Part shown: in pieces, positions 24,265-33,136 of the stretch
Layout: each line of letters begins with the position of its first letter
How positions within the stretch are numbered: position 1 is the first letter of the stretch
Source: Deltaproteobacteria bacterium
GTDB lineage: Bacteria; Myxococcota; UBA796; SXON01
Reading direction: 5' to 3'
Assembly: GCA_947483545.1 (NCBI GenBank)
Contig: CANKNP010000003.1
Span: 1-45,502, forward strand
Length of the DNA stretch: 45,502 nt
Notes under the pieces: model-generated
The model's input: only the letters and a program-made list of their open reading frames with translations
Told to the model about the DNA's origin: nothing
The model's database searches: none
Position numbers and translations under genes: made by a program

Positions 24265-25763
24265 CCGACGGGGCGCTTGACCCCGTACAAAACTCCCTGC
24301 CGCCCCCACAAGTGCGCCATCAGATCCTCGACCGGGTCGCGATCTCCGACCGCGTCTCGGAAGATCCGCGGTGCATCTTCGATGTGACCGCGCTCGTGGA
24401 TCTGGGTCCGCAGCCAGGCCAGAATCGGCGCAAACTCGCCGCGCGAGACCTTGTCCCACAAATCCGGGATCGCGCTCTCCAAGGTGGCGCCCAAGCTTGC
24501 CGCGTACAAGTTGCCGATCGTGTAGCTCGGAAAATATCCGAGCAGGCCGCTCGACCAGTGAACGTCCTGCAGGATCCCGTCCCGGGCCGAAGGGGCGACG
24601 ACCCCGACAATGCGGCGGTACGCATCATCCCAGGCGGCGGGTAGATCCTTCGCGTTCAACTCCCCTTCGACAATTCGAAGCTCCAGCTCGAAACGGGCGA
24701 TGATGTGAAGGTTGTAGGTGGCTTCGTCTGCGGCGACGCGGATCAGCCCCCGCTCGATTCGGTTGGCGGCGCGGTACAAATCCTCGGCGGATAACTGGAG
24801 CGCCGGCCAAATCCCGGCCATACGCGGCTGCAGGTATTGAAAGAACGGGAGCGAGCGCCCGATGAAATTCTCCCAAAGCCGGCTCTGGGACTCGTGGATG
24901 CCCATGCCCGCGGCGCGGTTGAGCCCAGTCCCCGCGAGCGAAGGGGGCAACCCCTGCTCGTACAACCCGTGGCCACACTCATGCACCGTGCTGCCAAGCG
25001 TGGAGAGAAAATCGTCGGCTTGAAGGCGCGTGGTCAACCGCACGTCGCCAACGCCAAGGCCCGCGGTGAACGGGTGGGCGGCCAGATCCAAACGGCCGGC
25101 CTTCAGATCAAAGCCCATGTCCACCAGCACGCGATCCGAGAGCCGCCGTTGCCCCTCCACATCCAGCGAGGGCACCGGCTTGCCGGGGTGCGGCTTCCCC
25201 GCGACTGTGTCAAGCAGCACCTTCAACTCCTTGCCCAGCCGCTCAAACATCGGGCGTAGATCCGCTACGGTGGACCCGGGGTCGTAGTCTTCGAGCAGCG
25301 CGTCGTAGGGATGCGCGCCCGGACCCTGAAGGGGCAGCAGGAGCCCGGCTGTCTCACGGGTCAGGTCGATCAGCCGCTGGAGCGGCGCCTCGAAGATCGA
25401 GAAGTCGTCCGCCCCCTTGGCCTTGGCCCAGGCGTTGAAGCCGTCCGAGCGGGCGATGGCCAGATCGCTCACCAGGCGCGTTGGAAGGCGCGTTGCACGC
25501 TCATAGTTCCGGAGCGCCCGACGCACTGCCGCAGCGGGCACCTTGCCCAGCCCCTGGCCGGTCAGCGCCCCAAGCCACTCGCCCACCTCGGGCGCGGTCG
25601 ATCGTTCGTGATGGATCCGGCTCAAAAGCGCCGATTGTTTACCCCGAGTCTCCGCCGCAGCGGGGGGCATGTACGTCTGCTCGTCCCACCCGATCACGCT
25701 CATCGCGCCCGACAGGTGATCCAGCTCGTCGATGCGCTCAGTCAGGCAGGTCCAGGGGTCCAA
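24261..25763 (-). CDS. Carboxypeptidase Taq (peptidase family M32)
   Basis: A 500-residue zinc metallocarboxypeptidase. The HExxH site is HECGH (H261, E262, H265) with the third ligand in GIHESQSR (E291). Other M32 signatures: WDEQTYMP, LLEDYDPG, FDLKAGRLDLAAHPF, GDVRLTTR, DEATYNLHI and GYFPSYTIGNLYAA. These match Thermus carboxypeptidase Taq end to end. No signal peptide is seen, so it is cytoplasmic and probably recycles peptides. The frame runs further upstream, but TTG at 25763 has a GGAG site with good spacing and gives the family length; GTG at 25844 or ATG at 25874 would add a Gly/Pro-rich extension. Divergent from the helicase gene. Confidence 0.92.
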   Translation of the reverse strand: MDPWTCLTERIDELDHLSGAMSVIGWDEQTYMPPAAAETRGKQSALLSRIHHERSTAPEVGEWLGALTGQGLGKVPAAAVRRALRNYERATRLPTRLVSDLAIARSDGFNAWAKAKGADDFSIFEAPLQRLIDLTRETAGLLLPLQGPGAHPYDALLEDYDPGSTVADLRPMFERLGKELKVLLDTVAGKPHPGKPVPSLDVEGQRRLSDRVLVDMGFDLKAGRLDLAAHPFTAGLGVGDVRLTTRLQADDFLSTLGSTVHECGHGLYEQGLPPSLAGTGLNRAAGMGIHESQSRLWENFIGRSLPFFQYLQPRMAGIWPALQLSAEDLYRAANRIERGLIRVAADEATYNLHIIARFELELRIVEGELNAKDLPAAWDDAYRRIVGVVAPSARDGILQDVHWSSGLLGYFPSYTIGNLYAASLGATLESAIPDLWDKVSRGEFAPILAWLRTQIHERGHIEDAPRIFRDAVGDRDPVEDLMAHLWGRQGVLYGVKRPVG

Positions 25764-25922
25764 GGCAGGCTCCAAAGGGGGCGGGGCGGTAACCTGAAAG
25801 GCGGGAGGGGGAGGGCTTGGAGCCCCACCCCCACCTCTTGACACATGTTCACCCCGAGCGTACTTTCCGAGCATGGCCCGTCCCGTGTTCGCCGACCCCA
25901 AGAACGACCACGCGTAGGCCCC

Positions 25923-28322
25923 ATGCTCCGCTGGAACGACCATGCCCGCAGCCTCGACCTTGGCGTGCGCGACCTCCTCGCCGCCCGCCGCTCAAGGTTT
26001 TCGGGCGCCCGAGGGCTCGCGATGTCGTCCGGGGGGCGCCTCCGGGCGGGCCAGGAGATCCACCGGGACGTGCAGGACGAGCGCGAGGCCACCTGGGCGA
26101 GCGAACGCACGCTGAAGGTCTCGCTGGTGGTTCGTGGCTGGACCTGCACCCTGCACGGGCGCGCGGACGGGGTCGAGGAGGCCGACGACTACACGATCCT
26201 CGAAGAGGTGAAGTCCACCGCCCTCGCCGCAGACGCGCTGCAAGCCGCCGCGGGTTTTCCCGAATGGGAAGCGCAACTCTCCCTCTACCTTTGGATGGCC
26301 GTTCAATTGGCCTGGCCCGCCCCGATTGGCCAGCTTCGCGTCGTCTCGCTCCAGGATGGCGCCCAACGGATCTGGACCTTCGACGCCGCAGGTTCGAGCG
26401 TCTTGGGCGCCACCATCGCCGCGACGTTGGACAAATGGGTGTTTGCCCGCGAACAGTGGCTCGCCTGGCAGGGTCAACGGCGGGATCGCCCCGTGCAGGC
26501 CGCGCACCCCGAATGGCGACCAGGACAGGCCGAGATCGTGGACGCCAGCGCTTTTGCCGTCGCCGAGGGCCGCCACCTGCTTTTGACCGCGCCCACGGGG
26601 GTCGGAAAGACCGCCGCGGTGCTCGCCGGCGTGCTCTCAGCCGCTGCCCGTCGGGGTCTTGGGGTGTATTGGGCGACCGCCAAGGGCACCCAACAGTGGG
26701 TCGCCGAAAAAACCACCCGCGCGATGATCGCCGCCGGCACGCCCCTTCGGGCGGTCACCCTTCGGTCGCGCGAGAACGCGTGCTGTAACAAAAGTGACCC
26801 CCTCAGAATTGTTCCATTTGGCGGTGCAGGCCCGGTGGTGGATTGCAGGGCCGAGGCCTGCAGGTTTGCCGCGGGGCATGTGCAGAACGTCGAGGGAGCA
26901 AAGGTGATCGAGCGCACCCAACGAGGGTTTGTAGGGGCAGCGGAGATTGATCATGCCGCCGGAGAGTTCTCCGTGTGTCCGTACGAGCTCGCGGTCGAAT
27001 TGGGGAGCGTCGCGGATCTCGTGATCGGCGACTACAACCAGGCGTTCGACCCCGCCGGATCGCTCAAGCGAATGTTTGACGAACGCGATTGGGTCGTGGT
27101 CGTGGACGAAGCGCACCAACTCCCGGAGCGGGCCCGGGGGTACGGATCCCCGGTGCTGAACATCGCGGCTTGCCAGGGGGTGATCGCCTGCGAGGTGGCA
27201 GCTTGGGCGGCGTTGAAAACGCTCGGGGAGGAGATCCTCCGCCGGATTGAAGAAGCCGCCTGGCAAGCCACCGAACGCGTCGCGGGCGAGACCGGGGATC
27301 TGGTGGTCGATCTGCACAAGCCCGACTGGGAAGATTTGCGCGATCGGGTGGACGAATTGGCGTTCGACCACGCGCGCCTCCGGGGCCTTGTGGACCCCGA
27401 GGTATTTCAGGCCTGGGAGGATCTCGCCTTCGATCTCGCCGCGTTCACCGCTGCGCTTTTACGAGCGGGGGAGGACACCCTCTGTTTGTGGAGCCCCGCA
27501 GGCCTGCGCCTGTTGTGTCGGGATCCCGCGCCCGTTCTCCGGCCGACGTTTCAACGGTTCGTCGCCAGTGTCTCGATGAGCGCGACGCTCCGACCCACGT
27601 GGTTCCATCGAGAGTGTTGTGGCTTGGATGCGGAACGTGTGGACGAGTTGGTCGTCCCCTCCCCGTTTCCGACCGAAAACCGCCGGGTGTTCATCGTCAA
27701 CGGCGTCTCGACCGCCTGGAAAAATCGCGAGCGCCAACGCGACAAGTTGCGCGCCGTGCTGCAAGGCATCCTCTCGTCTTCGGAGCCTGGATTTCCAACC
27801 GGCAACGTGGCGTTCTATTTTGGCAGCTATGACCAGCGCGACGATCTGTGCGCCGAGCTGGACACCGGCACCCGGCGTCTGCTCACCCCCGGTCGCGCGG
27901 AATCCGGGGACGAGTCCGCCCGGGAGCGGGTGGTCGCCGAGCTGCACGCCCGCCAAGACGTGCTGTTGGCCACCGTCTTGGGCGGGGTGTACGCCGAGGG
28001 GATCGACCTTCCCAACAACGCCCTCTCTACCGTCGTGATCGTCGGACCCGCGCTGCCACCCCCGAGCGTGGACCGGCGCCTGCTGCAGGACTGGTACGAG
28101 CAGCGTTGGGACGCTGGGTTTGACCTCGCCTACATTCAACCCGGGATGACCCGAGTGGTGCAGGCAGCCGGCCGCGTGGTTCGCTCGGCGGCGGATCGCG
28201 GCACCGTGTGGTTGGTGTGTGAGCGATTTCTACGGCACCAATTCTACGACTGTCTGCCGGAGGATTGGGAGATCGTGCGGGTGGGGGCGCGGGGGGTGGG
28301 GAGGGCATGGGCGCTAACTTGA
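25923..28322 (+). CDS. PD-(D/E)XK nuclease fused to XPD/DinG-type iron-sulfur helicase
   Basis: A 799-residue SF2 DNA helicase with an N-terminal nuclease domain. Residues ~1-190 resemble RecB/Cas4-like PD-(D/E)XK nucleases: GRADGVEE (D82) and EEVKS (E95, K97). Walker A is TAPTGVGKT (K229) and Walker B is VVVDEAHQLPERA (D395). Between them lie cysteines C287/C288, C308, C313 and C352, spaced like the 4Fe-4S pocket of XPD/DinG helicases. C-terminal motifs include SMSATL and QAAGRVVRS. The ATG at 25923 gives MLRWNDHARSLDLGVRDLLA, matching the usual beginning of this architecture. The role is probably processing of DNA ends or damaged/R-loop DNA. No restriction or CRISPR genes are adjacent, so a defence role is only a possibility. 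Confidence 0.88.
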   Translation: MLRWNDHARSLDLGVRDLLAARRSRFSGARGLAMSSGGRLRAGQEIHRDVQDEREATWASERTLKVSLVVRGWTCTLHGRADGVEEADDYTILEEVKSTALAADALQAAAGFPEWEAQLSLYLWMAVQLAWPAPIGQLRVVSLQDGAQRIWTFDAAGSSVLGATIAATLDKWVFAREQWLAWQGQRRDRPVQAAHPEWRPGQAEIVDASAFAVAEGRHLLLTAPTGVGKTAAVLAGVLSAAARRGLGVYWATAKGTQQWVAEKTTRAMIAAGTPLRAVTLRSRENACCNKSDPLRIVPFGGAGPVVDCRAEACRFAAGHVQNVEGAKVIERTQRGFVGAAEIDHAAGEFSVCPYELAVELGSVADLVIGDYNQAFDPAGSLKRMFDERDWVVVVDEAHQLPERARGYGSPVLNIAACQGVIACEVAAWAALKTLGEEILRRIEEAAWQATERVAGETGDLVVDLHKPDWEDLRDRVDELAFDHARLRGLVDPEVFQAWEDLAFDLAAFTAALLRAGEDTLCLWSPAGLRLLCRDPAPVLRPTFQRFVASVSMSATLRPTWFHRECCGLDAERVDELVVPSPFPTENRRVFIVNGVSTAWKNRERQRDKLRAVLQGILSSSEPGFPTGNVAFYFGSYDQRDDLCAELDTGTRRLLTPGRAESGDESARERVVAELHARQDVLLATVLGGVYAEGIDLPNNALSTVVIVGPALPPPSVDRRLLQDWYEQRWDAGFDLAYIQPGMTRVVQAAGRVVRSAADRGTVWLVCERFLRHQFYDCLPEDWEIVRVGARGVGRAWALT

Positions 28323-28501
28323 CTTGACATCAATAGAATCGGGTGAAATCGGGCGGTCGTGCGGAGGCGAGAGGAGGGAGGTGGCGGCCTTGGGGCCATC
28401 CGGCGGCCGCAGCCAACGCTGTCCGACGGCCGTGGGCATCGGGCGGGCCCCCGGCTGCGGCGCGTCCGCCGGAATACCGCCTGATCGCCGCCGGCCGAGA
28501 G

Positions 28502-29125
28502 CTACCCTGGGCCGCCTGCGCCGAACCTCGCCCGCAGCCTCCTCACCGCCTCCCGCTGCGTGTCCTCGGCCAACAACTCGGCGATGAACGGCAGGTCAAT
28601 CCCGGGGAGTAGCCGACTCATCGGCGCGGGCAACCACCCGTCGCCCTCACGCGCGTGTGCCGTGATCTCCCCGTCCTCCCAAATCCACACCTCGCCGACC
28701 CCGAGGTGCCGCCACACCTCCAGCTTGTCGAGCCCCCCGTGGGTCCACACCACCTCGATCGCGATGTCGGGGTGCGCGGGTCGCGGCCCGCGACGGCCGA
28801 AGTCCCCGATGGCGTAGCACTCGTCCGCCTCGGCGCCTCGCTCCACATCCACCCGCCGGATCGTCCACGAGCCGAGCCCCGTGAGCGGCGTGTCCGTGGC
28901 GTCCGCCCAGGCCTCCACGAGGCGGGCGAAGCGCTTCTTGATCTCTTCGTGGTCATACGCAGGGCTCATGATCTCAAGCGCCCCTTCAAGGTAGGTGAGC
29001 CGCGGAACCGATGCATCGCCCCGGTGGGCGAGGAGGGCCTCGTACTGCCACCACGGCACCCCCCGGAGGATCACCCGCTGATCGAGGCGGAGATCGGGTT
29101 CGAGGGAGCGGAGCGCGACGGCCAT
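28502..29125 (-). CDS. Uma2-family (DUF820) PD-(D/E)XK nuclease-fold protein
   Basis: A 207-residue protein of the Uma2/DUF820 family, widespread and often multicopy in cyanobacteria and myxobacteria. Recognisable segments are TYLEGALEIMSPAYDHE near the N-terminus and EADECYAIG, with the core PDIAIEVVWTHGGLDKLEVW supplying the Asp and Glu of the nuclease-like site. VGEVWIWEDG follows. The biological role of the family is not settled; some members are annotated as restriction endonucleases without a defined system. It stands alone, convergent with the helicase gene, with about 180 bp between them that contain nothing I can identify. Confidence 0.88.
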   Translation of the reverse strand: MAVALRSLEPDLRLDQRVILRGVPWWQYEALLAHRGDASVPRLTYLEGALEIMSPAYDHEEIKKRFARLVEAWADATDTPLTGLGSWTIRRVDVERGAEADECYAIGDFGRRGPRPAHPDIAIEVVWTHGGLDKLEVWRHLGVGEVWIWEDGEITAHAREGDGWLPAPMSRLLPGIDLPFIAELLAEDTQREAVRRLRARFGAGGPG

Positions 29126-29214
29126 GCGTGAATGTACCGCGGAGCGCAGCGGATAGGAGGATGAAACGCTCGGACAGCGCCACGGTCACCGATTCCGTGA
29201 TGTAGACGCGGACA

Positions 29215-29305
29215 GCGAGTAGCCCGGTTGTACGGCGCCCCGATGACGATGTCGTCCAGGCTGTCGGCGTCTACATCCCCCGTGGCCACCGAAGCGCAAG
29301 CGGAG
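29215..29305 (-). pseudogene. Remnant of an FG-GAP (integrin-alpha-like) repeat protein
   Basis: Reading the minus strand, the segment SVATGDVDADSLDDIVIGAP is a well-formed FG-GAP calcium-binding repeat (D-x-D-x-D loop followed by DDIVIGAP). It has no signal peptide or start, and the frame degenerates within a few codons, so only about one repeat survives. It lies in the gap between the Uma2 and DHFR-family genes. Such repeats occur in large secreted proteins, so this is probably the debris of a deleted surface-protein gene. Confidence 0.55.
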
Positions 29306-29836
29306 TCACCGCTGCGGCTCGTATCGGAGCTCCACCCCAGCGTCGCCGACCGTGCGCTGGCCGATCAGCTTCAGGGGATGGCGCCGCTGGACGCCCGCGA
29401 AGAGCGGGATGCCCTCGCCGAGGACCATCGGCACCACGGTCACCGTGATCGCGTCGACCAGGCCCGCATCCAGCGTCGCCCGGATCAGCCTGCCGCCGTC
29501 GACGTACACGTCGCGGTCGCCCGCCAGCTCCTTCGCCTTCGCCACCAGCTCCTGGATCGAGCCGCTCAGCGCGCTCACCGACGCTCGCATCGGCGTCAGC
29601 GGCCGGCTGGTCGCCACCCGCAGCGGCGTGTCGCCGTAGGGCCACACACCGCTCGCGAACCCAGCCACCACGTCGTAGGTCCTGCGTCCCATCAGCACGG
29701 CACCGATCGTCAAGAAGAACGGCGCGAAGGTGTCCGGCGTGTCGCCTTCGCTCCCGCCGAGCCAGTCGAGCTCGTCCTTCGGGCCAGCGATGAAGCCATC
29801 GAGCGAGGCACCTACGAACACCTGGACGCGGGACAT
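29306..29836 (-). CDS. Dihydrofolate reductase-like / RibD C-terminal family protein
   Basis: A 176-residue NADPH-dependent reductase-fold protein. Family marks are VFVGASLDGFIAGPKDELDW at the start, AVLMGRRTYDVVAGF, DVYVDGGRLIRATLDAGLVD and VPMVLGEGIPLFAG, all typical of the YwjB/YyaP-type DHFR-like group rather than folate-essential DHFR. The substrate is unknown. The ATG at 29836 gives the canonical start; longer readings add unrelated Arg-rich sequence. It is oriented like Ku, about 140 bp downstream of the Ku stop, and could be cotranscribed with it. Confidence 0.9.
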   Translation of the reverse strand: MSRVQVFVGASLDGFIAGPKDELDWLGGSEGDTPDTFAPFFLTIGAVLMGRRTYDVVAGFASGVWPYGDTPLRVATSRPLTPMRASVSALSGSIQELVAKAKELAGDRDVYVDGGRLIRATLDAGLVDAITVTVVPMVLGEGIPLFAGVQRRHPLKLIGQRTVGDAGVELRYEPQR

Positions 29837-29946
29837 GCCCTGACGCCTATCCATGCGCGCCGCTCGTGCAACGGCGACGCCGCCGGCGGGATCGGGCATA
29901 CGTGACGGCTGTGCGCGCCCGCCAACCCTGGATTGACCCCGAGCGG

Positions 29947-29974
29947 CATGTGTCATGTGTCATGTGTCATGTGT
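29947..29974. repeat. Four tandem CATGTGT heptamers at the 3' end of ku
   Basis: Four perfect copies of CATGTGT run from 29947 to 29974 and touch the Ku stop codon (minus-strand TGA at 29976-29974). Because each heptamer junction recreates TCA on the plus strand, copy-number changes would preserve a stop codon. It lies in the untranslated 3' region and is a slippage-prone microsatellite. Confidence 0.85.
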
Positions 29975-30975
29975 CATCTTGCTGCCGCCGTGAGAGCAGC
30001 GGCTCGCTCCGTGGATGTCATGTGCCCGGCGTTGACGAGAGCAGTGGTAGCTCGCGAGACGCAGCTCACATAGGCGCCGTGGTTCTTCCAGGCCGCGTGG
30101 GGGAGCAGGTCTGGGTCAGCGAGCACCCGTTCGAGAGCACGGCGCTCGCGATCCGGCTTCTTGCGGCTCCCAACCGGCTTCTTCGCGCCGCCCGCCACGC
30201 TCCGCTTGAGCAGCTCCATGATGTCCACGACGGTGCCCCCGTCGTCTGTCTCGTCGTCCGCCGGCTCGCTCACGGTCTTCACGTCGCCGCGCTCTGCCTT
30301 CTCCTCGATCAACGCCAATAGATCGTCGCGGTACTCGTCCTTGTACGCCTTGGGATCCCACGTGTCTTCGAGACCTTTCACCAAGAGCTCGGCGAGCGCG
30401 ACCTCTTTGTCCGTCACCCCGAGCGCGGCAAGATCCCCCGGCGCCTCGAACCCCGCGGCGGTGAGCACCTCGGGCGCATAGCGCAGGAGCTCCAGGACCA
30501 GCACACCCTCGCGGACGATCAGCGCGCCAAGGTACTGCCTCGACCGGAGCACCACGCGCGCGATGCCGACCTTGCCGCTCCGCTGCAGCACCTCCCGGAG
30601 CAGCGCGTATGCCTTGGGCTTCTTCTGCGTCGGAACCACGTAGTAGGGCCGCACGAAGTAGCGGGGGTCGAGCGCATCGCCGTCCACGAACGCAACGATC
30701 TCGACGGTGCGGGTGGCCTCGGCGTTGGCCTTGGCGAAGTCGGCCTCCTCGACGATCACATACCGCCCGGCTTCGTACTCGTAGCCCTTGACGATCTGGT
30801 CGTTGGGGACCTCCTCGCCGGTCCGCTTGTTGATGCGACGGTACCCGATGTGCGCCATGTCGCGCTTGTCGAGCATGTCGAAGTCCAGATCCTGGTCACG
30901 CGTGGCGGCCTGGAGCTCGACGGGGATTTGGACCAGCCCGAAGCTGATGTGACCTTTCCAGATGGCACGTGACAT
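29974..30975 (-). CDS. ku: Non-homologous end-joining protein Ku
   Basis: A 333-residue bacterial Ku, the homodimeric ring that binds DNA ends and recruits LigD. The N-terminus SRAIWKGHISFGLVQIPVEL is the family hallmark, followed by GYEYEAGRYVIVEEADF, DPRYFVRPYYVVP and the core GVLVLELLRYAPEV. After the core there is a Lys/Arg-rich linker (KKPVGSRKKPDRERR) and an extended C-terminal tail of about 50 residues. Basic tails vary among Ku proteins and affect DNA binding and bridging. The ATG at 30975 is chosen because the family begins with this motif. No LigD gene is in the window. Confidence 0.96.
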   Translation of the reverse strand: MSRAIWKGHISFGLVQIPVELQAATRDQDLDFDMLDKRDMAHIGYRRINKRTGEEVPNDQIVKGYEYEAGRYVIVEEADFAKANAEATRTVEIVAFVDGDALDPRYFVRPYYVVPTQKKPKAYALLREVLQRSGKVGIARVVLRSRQYLGALIVREGVLVLELLRYAPEVLTAAGFEAPGDLAALGVTDKEVALAELLVKGLEDTWDPKAYKDEYRDDLLALIEEKAERGDVKTVSEPADDETDDGGTVVDIMELLKRSVAGGAKKPVGSRKKPDRERRALERVLADPDLLPHAAWKNHGAYVSCVSRATTALVNAGHMTSTERAAALTAAAR

Positions 30976-31034
30976 GCTTCGCCCAGTAAGCACCGCCAAG
31001 GGTGGGGTGGCCTCTTGGGTTACGACGCGCCCCG

Positions 31035-31645
31035 ATGCCCCCCCGCTTCCCCCTCGGCAACTCCGATTTTGCGCAGATCCGGCGCGCGGGCGACGACTAC
31101 GTGGACAAGACCGGGCTGATCGCGGACATCATCCGCGGCTCCTCCACGGTGAGCCTGCCTCCTCGCCCCCTGGCGACGTTGACCGCCTGTGCCGAGCATT
31201 GCTCACCGGCGACGACCGCACCTTCGGGGCGTTGCTGCAATGCCTTGTGCTGGAATCGCTGTCGTACTTTGACACCGGTGTCCGAACGGCCGAGGCGGTC
31301 TATCAGGCGTTTCTCGTCGGCTTGCTGGTCCAACTCAACGCGACCCACGTCGTGGACTGCAACCGGGAGAGCGGGTTTGGTCGGTACGACGTGTGTGTCA
31401 AGCCTCGGGTGGATTTCGCAGACACCCAGCGATTTGGGAGGGCGGGAGCAGTCCTCGAGCTCAAGTCGATCGACGGGGACGCTGAGCCGCCGGAGACCAC
31501 GGAGATCGCGCTGCCTTCGGCGATGCGCCAGATCAAGGACCGGGAGTACGCGGCGGGTGTACGCGCTGGCGGTGTGGAGGCTGTCTGATTGTGGGCGGTG
31601 GTGTTCGACGGCAAGCGGGTCCGGGTGCGGGTGGAGAGGGGGTAG
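31035..31645 (+). pseudogene. Broken AAA-ATPase-like / PD-(D/E)XK (PF09820/PF08011-type) gene
   Basis: Pieces of one gene are spread over different frames. The beginning (from ATG 31035) reads FPLGNSDFAQIRRAGDDYVDKT, the standard N-terminus of these proteins, but the ATPase body is missing. A second frame resumes with LLTGDDRTFGALLQCLVLESL and contains the nuclease-like site RYDVCVKPRVDF and VLELKS. A third frame supplies the usual ending AVVFDGKRVRVRVERG, stopping at 31643-31645. At least one large internal deletion and two frame changes are needed, so the gene is dead. Intact relatives are multicopy proteins of unknown role, perhaps related to mobile DNA or defence. Confidence 0.8.
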
Positions 31646-31728
31646 GCGCTACAGAATCCCGACTCCCGCCCCCCGCCGGATTGACCGCGCGCGGCAAGTG
31701 CGTGACCATGCACGGTGAGGTTCTCCCC

Positions 31729-33132
31729 ATGCGCGTCATGCTCATCCGCCCGCCCGCCAAGCACACCGTCGAGAGCGAGGTCCCCGAGGCCGTCTCCGCG
31801 GAGAACCTGAGCTACCCACCCCTCGCGCTGATGGCGATCGCCGAGTTCCTCAAGTCGCAGTCGCACCATGAGATCACGCTGCTCGACGCCCAGTTGGACG
31901 ACCTCGACTACGACGAGCTGGAGCGCCGGGTCGCGGCGTTCAAGCCAGACGTCGTGGGCATCACCGCGTTCACCGTGCAGCTGGTGGACGTGCTCAAGAC
32001 GGTGCAGTCCGCGAAGAGGGCCGGCGCCAAGTACGCCGTGGTCGGCGGCCCGCACGTCTCCGATTTTCCGCGCGAGTGTGTCGGCCTCCCCGGGGTCGAT
32101 GCCGTGGTCAAGGGCGAAGGCCAGAAGCCTATGCTGGATCTGTGTGACGCTTGGGAGCGGGGTGAGACCCCGAGGGGCATCCCGGGGACGATGTGCCACC
32201 CCGACGATCCGGTGCCGGAGCAAGACGTCTATTTCTCCAACAACCTCGACGACTACCCGATCATCGACCGCACGATGGTCGATTACAAACGCTACTACGA
32301 CGTGATGGGGCAGGGCGGCATTTTCACGACCCTGATCTCGTCTCGCGGATGTCCGTACCGGTGCACGTTCTGCAATACCCCGCGCCATCGCTACCGCGTC
32401 ATGTCCCCCGCGCGTGTGTGCGAGGAGATCAAGGCCTGCTTGGACCTCGGGATCCAGGAGTTCTATTTCGTCGACGACACGTTCAACATCACCAACCAGC
32501 GGGTCATCGACCTGTGTGACGCGATCATCGAGCGCGGCCTGAAGCCCAAGTGGACCGTGCGGTTCCGGGTGAAGGGCATGACGCGTGAGCTGCTCACCAA
32601 GATGAAAGCCGCGGGCTGCCACCGGATTCAGTTCGGCGTGGAGCAGGGCACGGAAGAGGGCCTGCTGCGGCTCAAGAAGGACGTGACGGTCCGCGAGATC
32701 GAGAACGCGTTCCGCTTGTGTAGGGAGATCGGCATCCACACGGTCGCCTATTTCATGATTGGCACGCCAACCGAGCGCTCCCGCGACGACGTGATGGACA
32801 CCATCGCGTACTCGATCCAGCTCGACCCCGACTTTGTGATGTTCAACGTGCTCACCCCCTTCCCCGGCACGACGCTTTACGACGAGGGCCACCGGGACGG
32901 CGTGCTGGACCTGGAGCCCTGGATGGACTTCATGCGGCACCCCAAGGAGGACTTCAAGGCCCAGGTCTGGGACGAATACTTCACCCGAGCCGAGCTGCGG
33001 GAGATGCTGAACCACGCGTATCGTCGGTTCTATTGGCGCCCCAAGTTCGTGGCGCGAAATCTGGCGCAGATCCGCTCGCCCCAGGACTTCATGCGCAAGG
33101 CGACGGCGGGCGTCCGGATGCTGACGGGGTGA
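31729..33132 (+). CDS. B12-binding-domain radical SAM protein
   Basis: A 467-residue enzyme with an N-terminal cobalamin-binding Rossmann domain (RVMLIRPPAKH onward, PDVVGITAFT, VVGGPHVSDFP) and a radical SAM domain with the cluster motif CPYRCTFC (C208, C212, C215). The motif RIQFGVEQGTEEGL and the late TPFPGTTLYDEG are typical of the BchE/P-methylase-like group. Substrate cannot be told from sequence; relatives methylate or cyclise lipids, antibiotics and tetrapyrroles. The ATG at 31729 has a GGTGAGG site at good distance. YaeQ follows 4 bp downstream, so the two are probably one transcript. Confidence 0.9.
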   Translation: MRVMLIRPPAKHTVESEVPEAVSAENLSYPPLALMAIAEFLKSQSHHEITLLDAQLDDLDYDELERRVAAFKPDVVGITAFTVQLVDVLKTVQSAKRAGAKYAVVGGPHVSDFPRECVGLPGVDAVVKGEGQKPMLDLCDAWERGETPRGIPGTMCHPDDPVPEQDVYFSNNLDDYPIIDRTMVDYKRYYDVMGQGGIFTTLISSRGCPYRCTFCNTPRHRYRVMSPARVCEEIKACLDLGIQEFYFVDDTFNITNQRVIDLCDAIIERGLKPKWTVRFRVKGMTRELLTKMKAAGCHRIQFGVEQGTEEGLLRLKKDVTVREIENAFRLCREIGIHTVAYFMIGTPTERSRDDVMDTIAYSIQLDPDFVMFNVLTPFPGTTLYDEGHRDGVLDLEPWMDFMRHPKEDFKAQVWDEYFTRAELREMLNHAYRRFYWRPKFVARNLAQIRSPQDFMRKATAGVRMLTG

Positions 33133-33136
33133 GCAC

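Noticed and set aside
25923..28322. Nuclease-helicase as part of a named defence system
   Set aside because: No restriction, CRISPR or other defence partner genes are adjacent; the Uma2 protein is convergent and not coupled.
28323..28501. Small plus-strand frames between the helicase and Uma2 genes
   Set aside because: They are Arg/Pro/Ala-rich, lack ribosome-binding sites and run into the Uma2 gene antisense; the gap itself shows nothing identifiable.
29974..30975. Complete Ku-LigD repair operon
   Set aside because: No LigD or ATP-dependent ligase gene is found in the window.
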